From Paraspadella gotoi (Eukaryota; Chaetognatha), in NCBI GenBank assembly GCA_051294375.1, contig CM119269.1, positions 8,691,619 to 8,755,618 of the forward strand: DNA of 64,000 bases, read 5' to 3'. Below, piece by piece: positions 11,840-22,904 of this stretch (the first letter of the stretch is position 1; the number at the start of each line of letters is the position of its first letter). Position numbers and translations under genes: made by a program. The notes beneath the pieces are model-generated. The model did no database searches, was not told where the DNA came from, and saw nothing but the letters and a program-made list of their open reading frames with translations.

Positions 11840-12540
11840 GTTTATTTAAATTATTTCTGACCACGAAAAAGATTTTCAGTCCTTCAATCTTTTGTAGTGT
11901 AGCTACTTTCATTTTTTTTTCACTGGCAACTATGGCAACCATGTAATATTTAAGTTCATTTCTCTATTCGTTATCCATCGAAGCCCCATAGCAATATTTT
12001 ACCCTAAGATGACTTTTGCAATTTTTGCACCATCAGCCGCCAACTGCGATTCTGCCGCGCCGTTGCCTTTAACTCGTGAGCCGTACCAAGTTTTTGATGG
12101 TTCCCATTTCATGATTCTCCTTTTTTTTCTGGAAGTCATGGAATGACATAGCATGGAATATTGAGACATGGCCTACACATTCAAACATGGAACTCTGCTC
12201 CACAGATGTCGGAGGATTCAAATTTTTGTCTCCATCTCCATCCATCTTAATCTCCGTTTCCATTGATTCTATTCTATTCCATGCATCCCCATCTCTTTTC
12301 CATAACTACCCCATTTCTAATCCCCCGTCTTCCCTCCTTCCCTCCCCACTTCCATTTTCGCGCCGCCAAACATAGGATCCCGTTATTTCCCCCCACGAAT
12401 CAATTCCTCTTCTTTTTTTCTACCGAATGAATCTTTCATCTTCCGACCAAAAAAGGAAAAAAGAATTCTCTCGTCTTTTTTTTTTCGGATCCGTGTCTGT
12501 AACAAGTGGCTAATCGTGGGTTGAGGTTCTTTTTGGCTTT
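11840..12540. other. non-coding spacer, nothing supported
   Basis: Mixed AT-rich sequence after the FMO cluster. Short open frames are not exon-like. A paired GGCAAC motif (11925-11940) resembles an RFX half-site and is noted only weakly. Confidence 0.5.
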
Positions 12541-12544
12541 ACAT

Positions 12545-12772
12545 TCCCAGAACGCCCCATTTCATCTTGTTAAAGATTAGGTAGGAGGGTTAAGGATTAG
12601 GGTTTAAGGTTAAAAATTAAGGTTAAAGGTTTAGGGTTCAGGATTGAGTTAGGGATTAGGGTTAAGAATTAGAGTCGGGGATTAAGGTATAAGTTTATAA
12701 ATAGAATATAGTTAAATATTAAGATTAAATTTAAATTCCGCGGTAAAGGTACAGAAATGGGGCGCTCTGGGA
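12545..12772. mobile_element. short TIR element with TTAGGG-like interior (MITE-like)
   Basis: Ends are inverted 18-mers: TCCCAGAACGCCCCATTT at 12545-12562 and its reverse complement with one mismatch at 12755-12772. The interior is a degenerate array of TTAGGG, TTAAGG and TTAGGT-like words. It has no coding capacity. Sequence resembling one end plus the same type of interior recurs near 25.7-26.0, 38.13, 40.28 and 48.54 kb, so this is a family rather than a chance match. Mechanism of movement is inferred from TIRs only. Confidence 0.6.
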
Positions 12773-13031
12773 AAAGAGTGCCCGATTTGAAATAAAACTA
12801 AAAAAATCGCTGGCTCAGGTTTTGCCTTTTGTTTGTCGAAAGCAGAAATTGGAAGATCGAATATTTGTTTGGATCAAAACCTTTGAAAAACTCGAGCCGA
12901 GTCGAGAAGAAAAGGAAAGGAATAGGAAAAAGAAGAAAATTTTTTAAAAATGTGAGAAACAAGAAAAAGGTGAGAAAAGTTCCGTCTTGCCAAGATCGGT
13001 GTTCATTTGTCGAATGATTTGTGATGGAATC

Positions 13032-13243
13032 AACAGAGAGAGAGAGAGAGAGAGTGTGTGTAAAGGAGGAAAGAGGAGAGTGTGAAAGAATTAAAGAGAG
13101 GGAGGGAGCGTAAAAGAAAGAGGGGGTGAGTTAACGAGGTTAACAAAATGTGAGACATTGTAAATTTCTTTCTTTAAGTCTCACGAATCATGATCTCGTG
13201 TTTGAAAAGGGAACCGCGGTCAGGAGTGAGACTGAGAATGCCT

Positions 13244-13288
<45 letters not shown>

Positions 13289-13311
13289 TGAGAGAGAGAG
13301 AGAGAGAGAGA
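13032..13311. repeat. (GA)n tracts
   Basis: GA runs at 13034-13056 and 13244-13310, then an A-rich/AT stretch leading into an assembly gap. Confidence 0.9.
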
Positions 13312-13390
13312 AGAAAAAAAAAGTATTATATTTATATATTATATATAAAGCTAATCTTAATTTTCTATTTCCATATACGAACGATTTTTT

Positions 13391-13828
13391 NNNNNNNNNN
13401 NNNNNNNNNNNNNNNNNNNNNNNNNNNNNNNNNNNNNNNNNNNNNNNNNNNNNNNNNNNNNNNNNNNNNNNNNNNNNNNNNNNNNNNNNNNNNNNNNNNN
13501 NNNNNNNNNNNNNNNNNNNNNNNNNNNNNNNNNNNNNNNNNNNNNNNNNNNNNNNNNNNNNNNNNNNNNNNNNNNNNNNNNNNNNNNNNNNNNNNNNNNN
13601 NNNNNNNNNNNNNNNNNNNNNNNNNNNNNNNNNNNNNNNNNNNNNNNNNNNNNNNNNNNNNNNNNNNNNNNNNNNNNNNNNNNNNNNNNNNNNNNNNNNN
13701 NNNNNNNNNNNNNNNNNNNNNNNNNNNNNNNNNNNNNNNNNNNNNNNNNNNNNNNNNNNNNNNNNNNNNNNNNNNNNNNNNNNNNNNNNNNNNNNNNNNN
13801 NNNNNNNNNNNNNNNNNNNNNNNNNNNN
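13391..13828. other. assembly gap (438 N)
   Basis: Unknown bases. Any open frame crossing it is meaningless. Confidence 1.
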
Positions 13829-13973
13829 TGGGTCTCTGACTTTTCCCTTTTTTTCGAAGACATAAAAGTTTAAATAAAAACTTCCTTTAGTAGTCGACCG
13901 CGCTTTTTAACAAAGAAAAAGAACGAAAAATCGTTTTTTCGTTTTACTTTAGCCTAATGATATCTCATAATAG

Positions 13974-13974
<1 letters not shown>

Positions 13975-14055
<81 letters not shown>

Positions 14056-14105
14056 TTTCTCTCTCTTTCTTCTCTTTCTCTCTCTTTCTTCTCTTTTCTC
14101 TCTTC
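13975..14105. repeat. (CT)n microsatellite
   Basis: Pure then interrupted CT run. Confidence 0.95.
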
Positions 14106-14235
14106 TCGTGACGATTGATTAGCAGATTTTCCTTGTCCGTTTACAGTCTCCAGATCTTTTTTTTTAAACAATTTTCACATCAAATGCTAAATATTTTTAC
14201 TTTTGCATAACTTTTAGTTATGCTGTCTTTCTCTC

Positions 14236-14240
14236 TTTTT

Positions 14241-14296
<56 letters not shown>

Positions 14297-14343
14297 TTTT
14301 CTTTTTTTCTTTTTTTCTTTTTTTCTTTCTTTCTTTATTTCTT
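14236..14343. repeat. (TTTC)n microsatellite
   Basis: About 25 TTTC or related units. Confidence 0.95.
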
Positions 14344-14405
14344 TCTATCTTCATATCTGTCTTTTTTTTCCAGGAAATGCCTCGTTGACGATCATTTTTT
14401 TTCCT

Positions 14406-14522
14406 CCAAAATCGAATTTCAAATCTGAAAATATTCGGCTCATTAACGTCGTCGTCGTCGTCGATCTCGTCGTCGTCATTTCCTGTCATCGTTTGTGCAG
14501 TCTGTTCGTCTTCCGTCGTCAT
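14406..14522 (-). CDS. possible acidic first exon, unknown
   Basis: On the minus strand an ATG at 14522 opens MTTEDEQTAQTMTGND followed by an Asp-rich run and then NEPNIFRFEIRFW. The Asp run is a (GAC)n trinucleotide repeat. No clear donor. It lies downstream, on the same strand, of the better supported exon at 15134-15401, but the phases do not join directly. Confidence 0.2.
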
Positions 14523-15133
14523 TATGTAAATTTGGTTAAACCGTTCGAATCTCTCTGTCTCTCTTCTCTTGTTCTCTCTCTCTCTCTCTCTCTTTCACTC
14601 TCTCTCTTTCTCTCTTCACCCCCTATTCTTTTTCGTACCAAAAAAAAGAAACATGAGTGTCAAATAAATTATTGTTCTTTCGCGGCGAAGCGAAAAGAGT
14701 TCCGTCGAAAAACCAATATTTTTTTTTATTAATGACAAGAAATTTTTTTATTTTTTTATTAAGTTTTTTATCGTTTTCCGATTTAAGAGCGAAAAGATGA
14801 GATAAGCGAACTCGGAGAGAGAGATATGTCTGTTCTCTCAGAATGTAATAAATCATTAGTAATCCCAGATAAAAAATATTGCTAACAAATTAAATAAAAC
14901 TTTATAAAAACCGAATCAAAAGATATGATAACTTGCTACAATATGTAAATGAGATAAAAGAACTCATTTGAAATAAACCACAAGTTACACTTCCCTTCCC
15001 CTTCACCGTTCGAAAAAAGTAAGTTCGTTGTCAACGTATTTTTAGGAAGGAAAGAGAGAGAAAGAGAGGGAGAGAGAGAGAGAGAGAGGGGGGGGAGAGA
15101 GAGAGACCATCCACCCCCCAAAAAATAACTCAC

Positions 15134-15401
15134 CCAAATATGAGTTTCGTCGTTGATTTTTCGACGTCAACGAAATCAGCGAATCTCAATCGAATTTTGC
15201 CGACTCGCGACGTCGACTGCCGACGCAAACGATCGTCGTCATCGTCGTCGTTTTCGTCGTCGTCGTCGTCGTCCATCTTATCGGGATCATCGTCCGCTCG
15301 GTCGTTTCGACCGGACTTTGTTGTCGTCGTTGTTGTTGTTGTTGTCTTCTTGATCTCGGAGATCGTGAAGAGGGCAAAATCGGGACAGATGGCGAATTGA
15401 C
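15134..15401 (-). CDS. internal exon of an unknown acidic protein
   Basis: On the minus strand a pyrimidine tract (TCTCCTCCCACAAATCAG) immediately precedes an 88-codon open segment that ends at a consensus donor GTGAGT (complement of 15128-15133). The exon enters in phase 1 and leaves in phase 2. It encodes FAICPDFALFTISEIKK, a Thr run, SGRNDRADDDPDKM, an Asp/Glu-rich stretch, then RLRRQSTSRVGKIRLRF and FVDVEKSTTKLIFG. The non-repetitive ends, codon usage like the FMO B gene and both splice sites support a real exon. No domain recognised; the acidic and Thr tracts are trinucleotide expansions. Confidence 0.5.
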
Positions 15402-15772
15402 CTGATTTGTGGGAGGAGATGGGCACAGATAAGAAGGTCAAGGATGGATGTCGGAGGGAGATAAAGGGTTGAAGATAATAATTTTTTTTTCTTTCCTCGT
15501 CTGCCATTCTTTTTCTCCTCCCTTCCTCCTCTTCTCATACCTCCCTTTCTCATTTCCTTTTTCCTTTCTTTCTTCCTTTCTTCATTTATTCCTACATTCC
15601 ATCCTCCCATTTTTCTCCCCTTCCTCCTCATTTCCTTTCTTTCTTTCTTCCTTCCTTCCTCCTCCTTTCCTTTTTCCACTTTTCATTCCTTCCTTCCTTC
15701 CTCCTCCTCCTTTCCTTCTTCCTTCCTCCCTTACTTTCTTCCTTTCTTCCTTCCTTCCTTCCTTCCTTCCTT

Positions 15773-15797
15773 NNNNNNNNNNNNNNNNNNNNNNNNN
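15773..15797. other. assembly gap (25 N)
   Basis: Fixed-size gap. The sequence resuming at 15798 (AAGAAAGGATTTCC) is the same as that resuming after the 767-N gap at 19110. Confidence 1.
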
Positions 15798-16044
15798 AAG
15801 AAAGGATTTCCTTTTTCCCACTTCATCTCCGTTCCTTTTTTTCCTTTTTCCTCTTCCCTTTTCCTTCCTCCCTTTCCTTCCTTCTCTTCCTCCCTTTCCT
15901 CTCCGTCTTGCATGACCAAATTTTTAGAGAATCGAATTGGGAAGAAAGAAAATTAAAGAATCGGAAAAATTTTTTTTTTTTTGTTCAGTTTTCTTTTATT
16001 TTCGCGTAGAACAGAATTCTATCTGCTCTCTGTCTCTCTCTCTC

Positions 16045-16075
<31 letters not shown>

Positions 16076-16445
16076 CATCCTCTCTCTTCTCATCTCTCTC
16101 TCTCTCTCTCCTCTCTCTCTCTTCACTGTATGTTTAAAATGATTAAATTAAATTCCTAAATATATTTTTTTTCCACAGACTTCCAGTCTCGATTTACGGA
16201 CATAAAAAAAGAGATGTACAGAGAAAAAATCAAATTGAATTTTGGAAAGAAAAAAAAAGAACGCGCGATTTAACGACAACGACGACAACAAAAAGTCAAC
16301 CGAACTCGACGATACGAAATTTTGAAAATTTGACGAATCGAGTTTAAATTTTTTTTTTTCATATATCCTTTTTTTTTGTTCGCTCTTTGACATCTATTCT
16401 TTCACTATCTCGATCCCTTTTCCTCTTCTTCTTTCGATAATCTTC
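15798..16445 (+). repeat. direct repeat copy A1
   Basis: About 650 bases repeated at 19110-19760 in the same orientation, including TTGCATGACCAAATTTTTAG, a (CT)n block and TCACTATCTCGATCC. The copies differ mainly by one-base indels. No gene content. Confidence 0.9.
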
Positions 16446-16446
16446 A

Positions 16447-16980
16447 TCTTTGCTCCGTCTAATTTCCTCCAGCCTTCTATCTCCTCCACCTCCTCCTCCT
16501 CTCCTCCTCACTTCTCCTCCTCCTCCACCTCCTCCTTCGGAGAAATAAAACTGTGTCAACGTCAAAAACAAAAGAGTCAATCGAGTAAAAAAAAAAAAAA
16601 AAACAAAAAAAATTTACGTCGAAAAACAAAAAGACGTAAACTAGTCGGAAAGAAAAAAGAAGGACACGAAAAAGGAAAAGGAGAAAGAAAGAAAGAAGTC
16701 CTTAAAAAAAAGGAAAGGAAAAAAAAAGGCCACTAAATTACATCACACATAGATTTTCTTCTTCTGTTCTAAAAATAGAATCGTTCCATCGCGGTTCATC
16801 GACAAAAAAGGACATTCTCTTCTATCGTACTGTAATTGTTTAATTGTGTATTCATTCGAAGAGCAATCGAATAAAAAAGTATTTAATAATCATTGGACAA
16901 GAGCGATTATTAATTAGTTGACTTTTTCGGGAATGATTAGAATTACGTATATTTTTATATTGTGAAGAAATTTTTTTCAA
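16447..16980 (+). repeat. inverted repeat arm B1
   Basis: Reverse complement of 17817-18342. Matched blocks include the TCC-rich tract, TCTCCGAAGGAGG-type sequence, TCGACGTAAATT, ACTAGTCGGAAAG, ATCGTTCCATCGCGG and ATTCATTCGAAGA. The arms flank an 836-base non-palindromic spacer. Confidence 0.9.
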
Positions 16981-17816
16981 AAAAGCGCCCGTCATTTAAT
17001 TCACAGTAATATTACATTATTTAATCCCGATTTAATCTAACGATCAGACTTGATCTTTATTGCGTTTTAATTTTGGAAAGGCTTGAATTGGAGAAAAAAA
17101 TAACATTGTTAAAACGTAACAAAAAAAAAAAGAAAACTAAAAAATAAAAAAAAAAAAAAACATCAATAATCAAAATGGCGACGCGCATCTCCGATTATCG
17201 CGTCTGCTCTTGGCCGGCGTCCATGTTTTATCGCTGCCGAAAAAACCTGGGTTTACGGTAAAGAGAAGAGAAGGGAGAAAGGAAGGGAAAGAAGAAGGAA
17301 GAAGACGAGGGAGGAAAAGAAGAGAAAAGAAGAAAATAAAGAGAGAAGAAAGACGGAAAGATAAGTAGGAGAAAGATAAAAAAGAGAAGAAGAAAGGGAA
17401 GAAAAAGAAAGAGAAAAGAAAAGAGAGAAGAAATACGGAAAGATAAGTAAAGAAGGAAGGAAAAGTCAGTACGGGGCGAAGCGGCTGAGTTTCAAACAAG
17501 ATTCTCTAACTAAGTCTAAGTGTGGACGAATCGATAGACATCATATCTTTTTCGTTTCTCTCCTCCTATGTCATCATTCTCTTTCTCAATCCATCCCACC
17601 TTCTTCTTCTACTATTTTCTCTTCCTCTCTCTCTCTCCTCTCTGACTTTACTCTCCTCCTCTTCCTCCCTCTGCCTTCCCTTCCTCTCTCCTCCCCTTCT
17701 CCCTCTCGTCCTTCTTTCCTCCCCGAGAATATCTTCTTCGTTTAATTCTCGAAAGGTGTTTTCGATCTCTTGTGACTCGTTTGACCAGGAAGAGGGAAGG
17801 GAGGAAGGAAGGATTG
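16981..17816. other. spacer between inverted arms, no gene
   Basis: A-rich, then purine-rich (17240-17470) and pyrimidine-rich (17550-17730) sequence. AAAATGGCGACGCGC at 17173 resembles a YY1-type ATGGCG motif but opens no useful frame. Confidence 0.5.
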
Positions 17817-18342
17817 AAAAATTTCTTCAAATGAAAAATATACGTAATTCTAATCATTCCCGAAAAAGTCAACTAATTAATAATCGCTCTGTCCAATGAT
17901 TATTAAATACTTTTTTATTCGATTGTCTTCGAATGAATACACAATTAAACAATTACAGTACGATAGAAGAGAATGTCCTTTTTTGTCGATGAACCGCGAT
18001 GGAACGATTCTATTTTTAGAACAGAAGAAGAAAATCTATGGTGATGTAATTTTAGTGGCCTTTTTTTTCCTTTTCCTTTTTTTTAAGGGACTTCCTTTCT
18101 TTCTTCTCCTTTTCCTTTTTCGTGTCCTTCTTTTTTCTTTCCGACTAGTTTACGTCTTTTGTTTTTCGACGTAAATTTTTTTTGTTTTTTGTTTTTTTTT
18201 TGACTCGATTGACTCTTTTGTTTTTGACGTTGACACAGTTTTATTTCTCCGAAGGAGGAGGTGGAGGAGGAGGAGAATGAGGAGGAAGAGGAGGAGGTGG
18301 AGGAGATAGAAGGCTGGAGGAAAGTTAGACGGAGCAAAGATA
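17817..18342 (-). repeat. inverted repeat arm B2
   Basis: Inverted copy of 16447-16980, truncated by the gap that starts at 18343. Confidence 0.9.
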
Positions 18343-19109
18343 NNNNNNNNNNNNNNNNNNNNNNNNNNNNNNNNNNNNNNNNNNNNNNNNNNNNNNNNNN
18401 NNNNNNNNNNNNNNNNNNNNNNNNNNNNNNNNNNNNNNNNNNNNNNNNNNNNNNNNNNNNNNNNNNNNNNNNNNNNNNNNNNNNNNNNNNNNNNNNNNNN
18501 NNNNNNNNNNNNNNNNNNNNNNNNNNNNNNNNNNNNNNNNNNNNNNNNNNNNNNNNNNNNNNNNNNNNNNNNNNNNNNNNNNNNNNNNNNNNNNNNNNNN
18601 NNNNNNNNNNNNNNNNNNNNNNNNNNNNNNNNNNNNNNNNNNNNNNNNNNNNNNNNNNNNNNNNNNNNNNNNNNNNNNNNNNNNNNNNNNNNNNNNNNNN
18701 NNNNNNNNNNNNNNNNNNNNNNNNNNNNNNNNNNNNNNNNNNNNNNNNNNNNNNNNNNNNNNNNNNNNNNNNNNNNNNNNNNNNNNNNNNNNNNNNNNNN
18801 NNNNNNNNNNNNNNNNNNNNNNNNNNNNNNNNNNNNNNNNNNNNNNNNNNNNNNNNNNNNNNNNNNNNNNNNNNNNNNNNNNNNNNNNNNNNNNNNNNNN
18901 NNNNNNNNNNNNNNNNNNNNNNNNNNNNNNNNNNNNNNNNNNNNNNNNNNNNNNNNNNNNNNNNNNNNNNNNNNNNNNNNNNNNNNNNNNNNNNNNNNNN
19001 NNNNNNNNNNNNNNNNNNNNNNNNNNNNNNNNNNNNNNNNNNNNNNNNNNNNNNNNNNNNNNNNNNNNNNNNNNNNNNNNNNNNNNNNNNNNNNNNNNNN
19101 NNNNNNNNN
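18343..19109. other. assembly gap (767 N)
   Basis: Unknown bases between arm B2 and repeat copy A2. Confidence 1.
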
Positions 19110-19763
19110 AAGAAAGGATTTCCTTTTCCCCTTCATTTCCTCCTTTATTTTCCTCTTTTCCTCTCCCTTTTCCTTCCTCCCTTTCCTTCCTTCCTCTTTC
19201 CTCCCTTTCCTCCTCCTCGTCTTGCATGACCAAATTTTTAGAGAATCGAATTGGGAAGAAAGAAAATCTTAAAGATCGGAAAAATTTTTTTTTTTTTGTT
19301 CAGTTTTCTTTTATTTTCGCGTAAGAACAGAATTCTATCTGCTTTTCTCTCTCTCTCTCTCTCTCTACCCTCTCTCTCTCTCCTCTCTCATCCTCTCTCT
19401 TCTCATCTCTCTCTCTCTCTCTCCTCTCTCTCTCTTCACTGTATGTTTAAAATGATTAAAATTAAATCCTAAATATTTTTTTTTCCACAGACTTCCAGTC
19501 TCGATTTTCGGACATAAAAAAAGAGATGTACGGAGAGAAAAAATCAAATTGAATTTTGGAAAGAAAAAAAAGAACTCGCGCGATTTAACGACAACGACGA
19601 CAACAAAAAGTCAACCGAACTCGAACGATACGAAATTTTGAAAATTTGACGAATCGAGTTTAAATTTTTTTTTTTCATATATCTCTTTTTTTTTTGTTCG
19701 CTCTTTGACATCTTTCTTTCACTATCTCGATCCTTTTCCTCTTTTCTTCTTTCGATAATCTTC
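19110..19763 (+). repeat. direct repeat copy A2
   Basis: Second copy of 15798-16445; the match ends at TTTCGATAATCTTC, after which the two flanks diverge. Confidence 0.9.
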
Positions 19764-20145
19764 TAATATTCTTTTGTTATTTCGAAAAGACTTTCTAATA
19801 AGTATGTAATAGCTAACAGGATTATAACTGGTTTATAATTAATGGTAGCGGTTCCAACTAACTATCACGATAACTATCTTAATGGGTTTAAGAGTAAAAA
19901 TTAAAATTTAAAATTGATATAGGAATAAACAATCAACCAATTTATTATTTAAAGTAGAAAGATAAAGTAAATAAAGAGCAAATGTAAAGTAATAAGAAAG
20001 TACAAATTGTATATAAAAAATCTTATGTTAATTTTAGCGTCTTAAGTGTAAGTTTTAAAACTTTTTTTTCTCTCTCTCGCTCTCAGACAGAATATGTAAA
20101 TATTTTTATTAAATATAATAACATAAAAAAATAAAAAAAATAAAC

Positions 20146-20200
20146 AAATAAAATTACCAATATAAGAAGTATCCATTCATCTAATAAATAACTTCTCTTG
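20146..20200 (+). repeat. dispersed repeat copy
   Basis: Shares ACCAATATAA-A, ATCCATTCAT-TAATAAATAA with 5684-5741. Confidence 0.5.
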
Positions 20201-20570
20201 CCCCTCACGGGCAGAAAGGCAAGAAGGGCAAGGGAGTACAGGGCGGAAAGGCAGGGAAGAAAAGGGAAGAGAAAGGAGAAGCGGGCAGAAAGGCGAAGAG
20301 AGCAGGGAAGAAGCGGGTAAAAAGCATGAAGGAGAAATTAAAAGCGATTATCAGAAAAAAAGATAAAATATCGGAGCAGCAGAAAAAAAGCACTAGAAAA
20401 AAGCTTAGATGTATATATGAAAAAAAAGCAGAAAAAGAAAAAAATTGGATAAAAAAAAAATGAATCGTGATATGAATGGAATGGGAAGGAAAGATTACGA
20501 AGGACCATTTGAGTTATGGCTCCATTTTGGGAGTTTTTTCCTGGAATTGAGATAGGAAAATGAGAAGAGA

Positions 20571-20820
20571 NNNNNNNNNNNNNNNNNNNNNNNNNNNNNN
20601 NNNNNNNNNNNNNNNNNNNNNNNNNNNNNNNNNNNNNNNNNNNNNNNNNNNNNNNNNNNNNNNNNNNNNNNNNNNNNNNNNNNNNNNNNNNNNNNNNNNN
20701 NNNNNNNNNNNNNNNNNNNNNNNNNNNNNNNNNNNNNNNNNNNNNNNNNNNNNNNNNNNNNNNNNNNNNNNNNNNNNNNNNNNNNNNNNNNNNNNNNNNN
20801 NNNNNNNNNNNNNNNNNNNN
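20571..20820. other. assembly gap (250 N)
   Basis: Unknown bases; flanks are A/G-rich. Confidence 1.
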
Positions 20821-21352
20821 AAAATCGTAAAAACCCAAACTCAGAGAACAGAACTTTTTCCTCCATCCCCTTTCCTTTGCCTTATTACGATCTTTTCTTT
20901 TCTTTCTTTCCTCTTCCTTTTTTATTCTTTTCCTTCTTTCCTTTCACTTCCTTTTCCTAGGAAGGAAGAAAGGAAGGAAGGAAGGAAGGAAGGAAGGAAG
21001 GTTAAACAAAGGAAAGAAAAACAAAGGGAGGAATTTTAGACGAAAGAAAGTTAGTAAAAAAGTAGAAAGAGAGAAAGAATAAATTCGGAATGTAAAAGGA
21101 TAGAAAAAGAACTAACAGAAAGAAAAACGGTAACTACAGTATTATTTAAAAAAAATTGATCAGGAGTAGAGTAATGCTTTAGCATAAAATTAATTACAAA
21201 CTTTTTAATTCTTTCTCACTTCCCACTTATTTATTTATTTTCCAATCCTCTGTTTTTTTTTCTTCTTTTCCAATTTCCTCTCTTTCTCTTTTCCTCTAAC
21301 GGGACCAACGGAACCGGGGAAACACTTCCTTCTTTTTCGTTGTGATGTTGTT

Positions 21353-21490
21353 CTCTTTCACATCCGGGGCCAAAGTTTTCACATCCGGGTTCAAAGCCTT
21401 TAAAGGCTTTTTACATCCCTGGCCAAAAGCTTTTCAAATCTAAGGCTGAAGGCTTTTTTTTTAATAAATGGCTTAGCAATCCAAGGGCAA
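21353..21490. repeat. short degenerate repeats (CACATCCGGG-CCAAAG type)
   Basis: A 20-24 base unit of the form TTTTCACATCCGGGxCCAAAG recurs three to four times with decay. Confidence 0.5.
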
Positions 21491-21711
21491 CGGTTTTAGA
21501 ATTCATGGTCCATCGCCTTGAAAACAAAAGCCAAGTTTGAAGCAGTTGACCATTGGCCAAAAGTGTAGGTATTCAAATTAAAAAAAATAATAATTGTAAT
21601 AATATTTAATGTACAATATTTATAATTCTTACTATGATTAAGCATACAGAAACAAAGTAGGTTCACGGAGCCACGTTTAAGACACGCTCCCTTAACCCCT
21701 CGATAGCTTAC

Positions 21712-21790
21712 CTGAGGCCAGCGATTTTTAAATTCCGACTGAATCAAATAAGCGGCCTGCCGGCCCGCGTCATCGACTTCCGGGTCAACG
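21712..21790 (-). CDS. orphan exon, unknown protein
   Basis: On the minus strand AAAACAG precedes a 79-base open segment ending CAG|GTAAGC, a near-consensus donor (complement of 21706-21711). It encodes VDPEVDDAGRQAAYLIQ then SEFKNRWPQ. Composition (GC-rich, non-repetitive) stands out sharply from the degenerate repeats on both sides. It leaves in phase 0. No partner exon was found in the neighbouring kilobases and I do not recognise the family. Confidence 0.45.
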
Positions 21791-21824
21791 CTGTTTTTCC
21801 CGGGGCATTGGAATCGTAAATAGC

Positions 21825-22010
21825 ATCGGAATGGCATTGACATGGCTTTGGAAAAAAGCACCAAAATGGCATAAATATGGCATCGGAATAGAATAAAAAT
21901 GGCATCGGAATGGAATAAAAATAGTAACCGAATGGTAACGGAATTCAAATTTGTAACGTATGGCATCAGAATGCCTTCAGAACGGCATCAAAATGGCATG
22001 AAACTAAAAC
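21825..22010. repeat. degenerate minisatellite (ATGGCATCGGAATGG type)
   Basis: Words ATGGCATCGGAATGGAATAAAA, ATGGCATAA and AATGGTAACGG repeat with 12-24 base spacing for nearly 200 bases. Confidence 0.7.
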
Positions 22011-22082
22011 TGGCTCGGGAAAAACCTGAGGTTAAAATGTTCTATCTTTTCTCAGTAATTTCAGTTTACGTTGTTTTTTTAT

Positions 22083-22215
22083 AGAAAAGTCTATTTTCTT
22101 CTCTATTTTCCTTTCTATTTTCTTCTCTATTTTCTTTTCTATTTTCCTTTCTATTTTCCTCTTTATTTTCTTTACTATTTTCCTCTCTATTTTACTATTT
22201 CCCTTTCTATGGCAG
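22083..22215. repeat. minisatellite (TCTATTTTCYTT)n
   Basis: About eleven 11-12 base units of TCTATTTTCCTT or close variants. Confidence 0.9.
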
Positions 22216-22544
22216 ATGATTTCTCACAATAACCACATTCGCCCACATCCCGAAATTTCTTCAGATTACCACATCCCCCACACAACCACTCATCAAATTC
22301 CATTCGTTATCTTTTCTTTGGCAGAAATCGTCCATCTGCAATGAGAGGCGTTGGAGGCTGAAGGTCGCTGGTGCTTGGAGGGTAGAGGTGGTAGAGGGGA
22401 GTCTGAGTGGTCGGCGATGGTGGTGGTGGATGAAGATGTGGACAGATTGATCCCACTTTGCCCGTCAGAGGGACAGTGGTCCTTTGACCGGAACAAATAA
22501 CGCTGGGGCGGCGAATTCTATATTGCCCGGTTATGCAGCTTTGA

Positions 22545-22650
22545 AGCCTTTGCCGTCGCGGGGGCTTGAGGTCACTGCCCGTCGCGGGGGCATCGAGCAT
22601 CTACTCATCGCGGGGGCTTGGGGCCTCTGCCCGTCGAGGGGGGCATCGGT
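22545..22650. repeat. GC-rich minisatellite (CCGTCGCGGGGGCTTG type)
   Basis: Four units of about 30 bases containing TGCCCGTCGCGGGGGC(T/A)T. All three + frames are partly open through it; not called as a gene. Confidence 0.8.
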
Positions 22651-22904
22651 CGTACAAATGGAATTTCCCAGGCGAAGCCGCGTCGAGAGAAATTGGTCAG
22701 ATCATCGAGAAGAAAGAAAAGAAATGGAAAAAAGGAAAGAAATGGAAGGAAAATGGAATAATGGAGGGAAACATGGAATTAAATGGAATAGAGGCGGTTC
22801 GCCATCGCTCTTAAGGCGACGGTGAGGCGAAAGGTGAGGAAGAGGATTTAAGAATTTAGGGGGAGAGGAGGAGGAGGAGGAGGAGGAGGAGGAGAAGAAG
22901 TCTG

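Noticed and set aside
12570-12700. a chromosome end (telomere)
   Set aside because: TTAGGG-like words are degenerate, internal, in both orientations across the window, and bounded by TIRs.
13245-13865. open frames spanning the 438-N gap, and similar ones over other gaps
   Set aside because: The frame is undefined across N; flanks are GA repeat.
18150-19233. long open frames across the 767-N gap
   Set aside because: Mostly unknown residues; flanks belong to duplicated non-coding DNA.
21353-22215. CRISPR-like array
   Set aside because: Repeats are degenerate, spacers are not unique or uniform, and the genome is eukaryotic; these are minisatellites.
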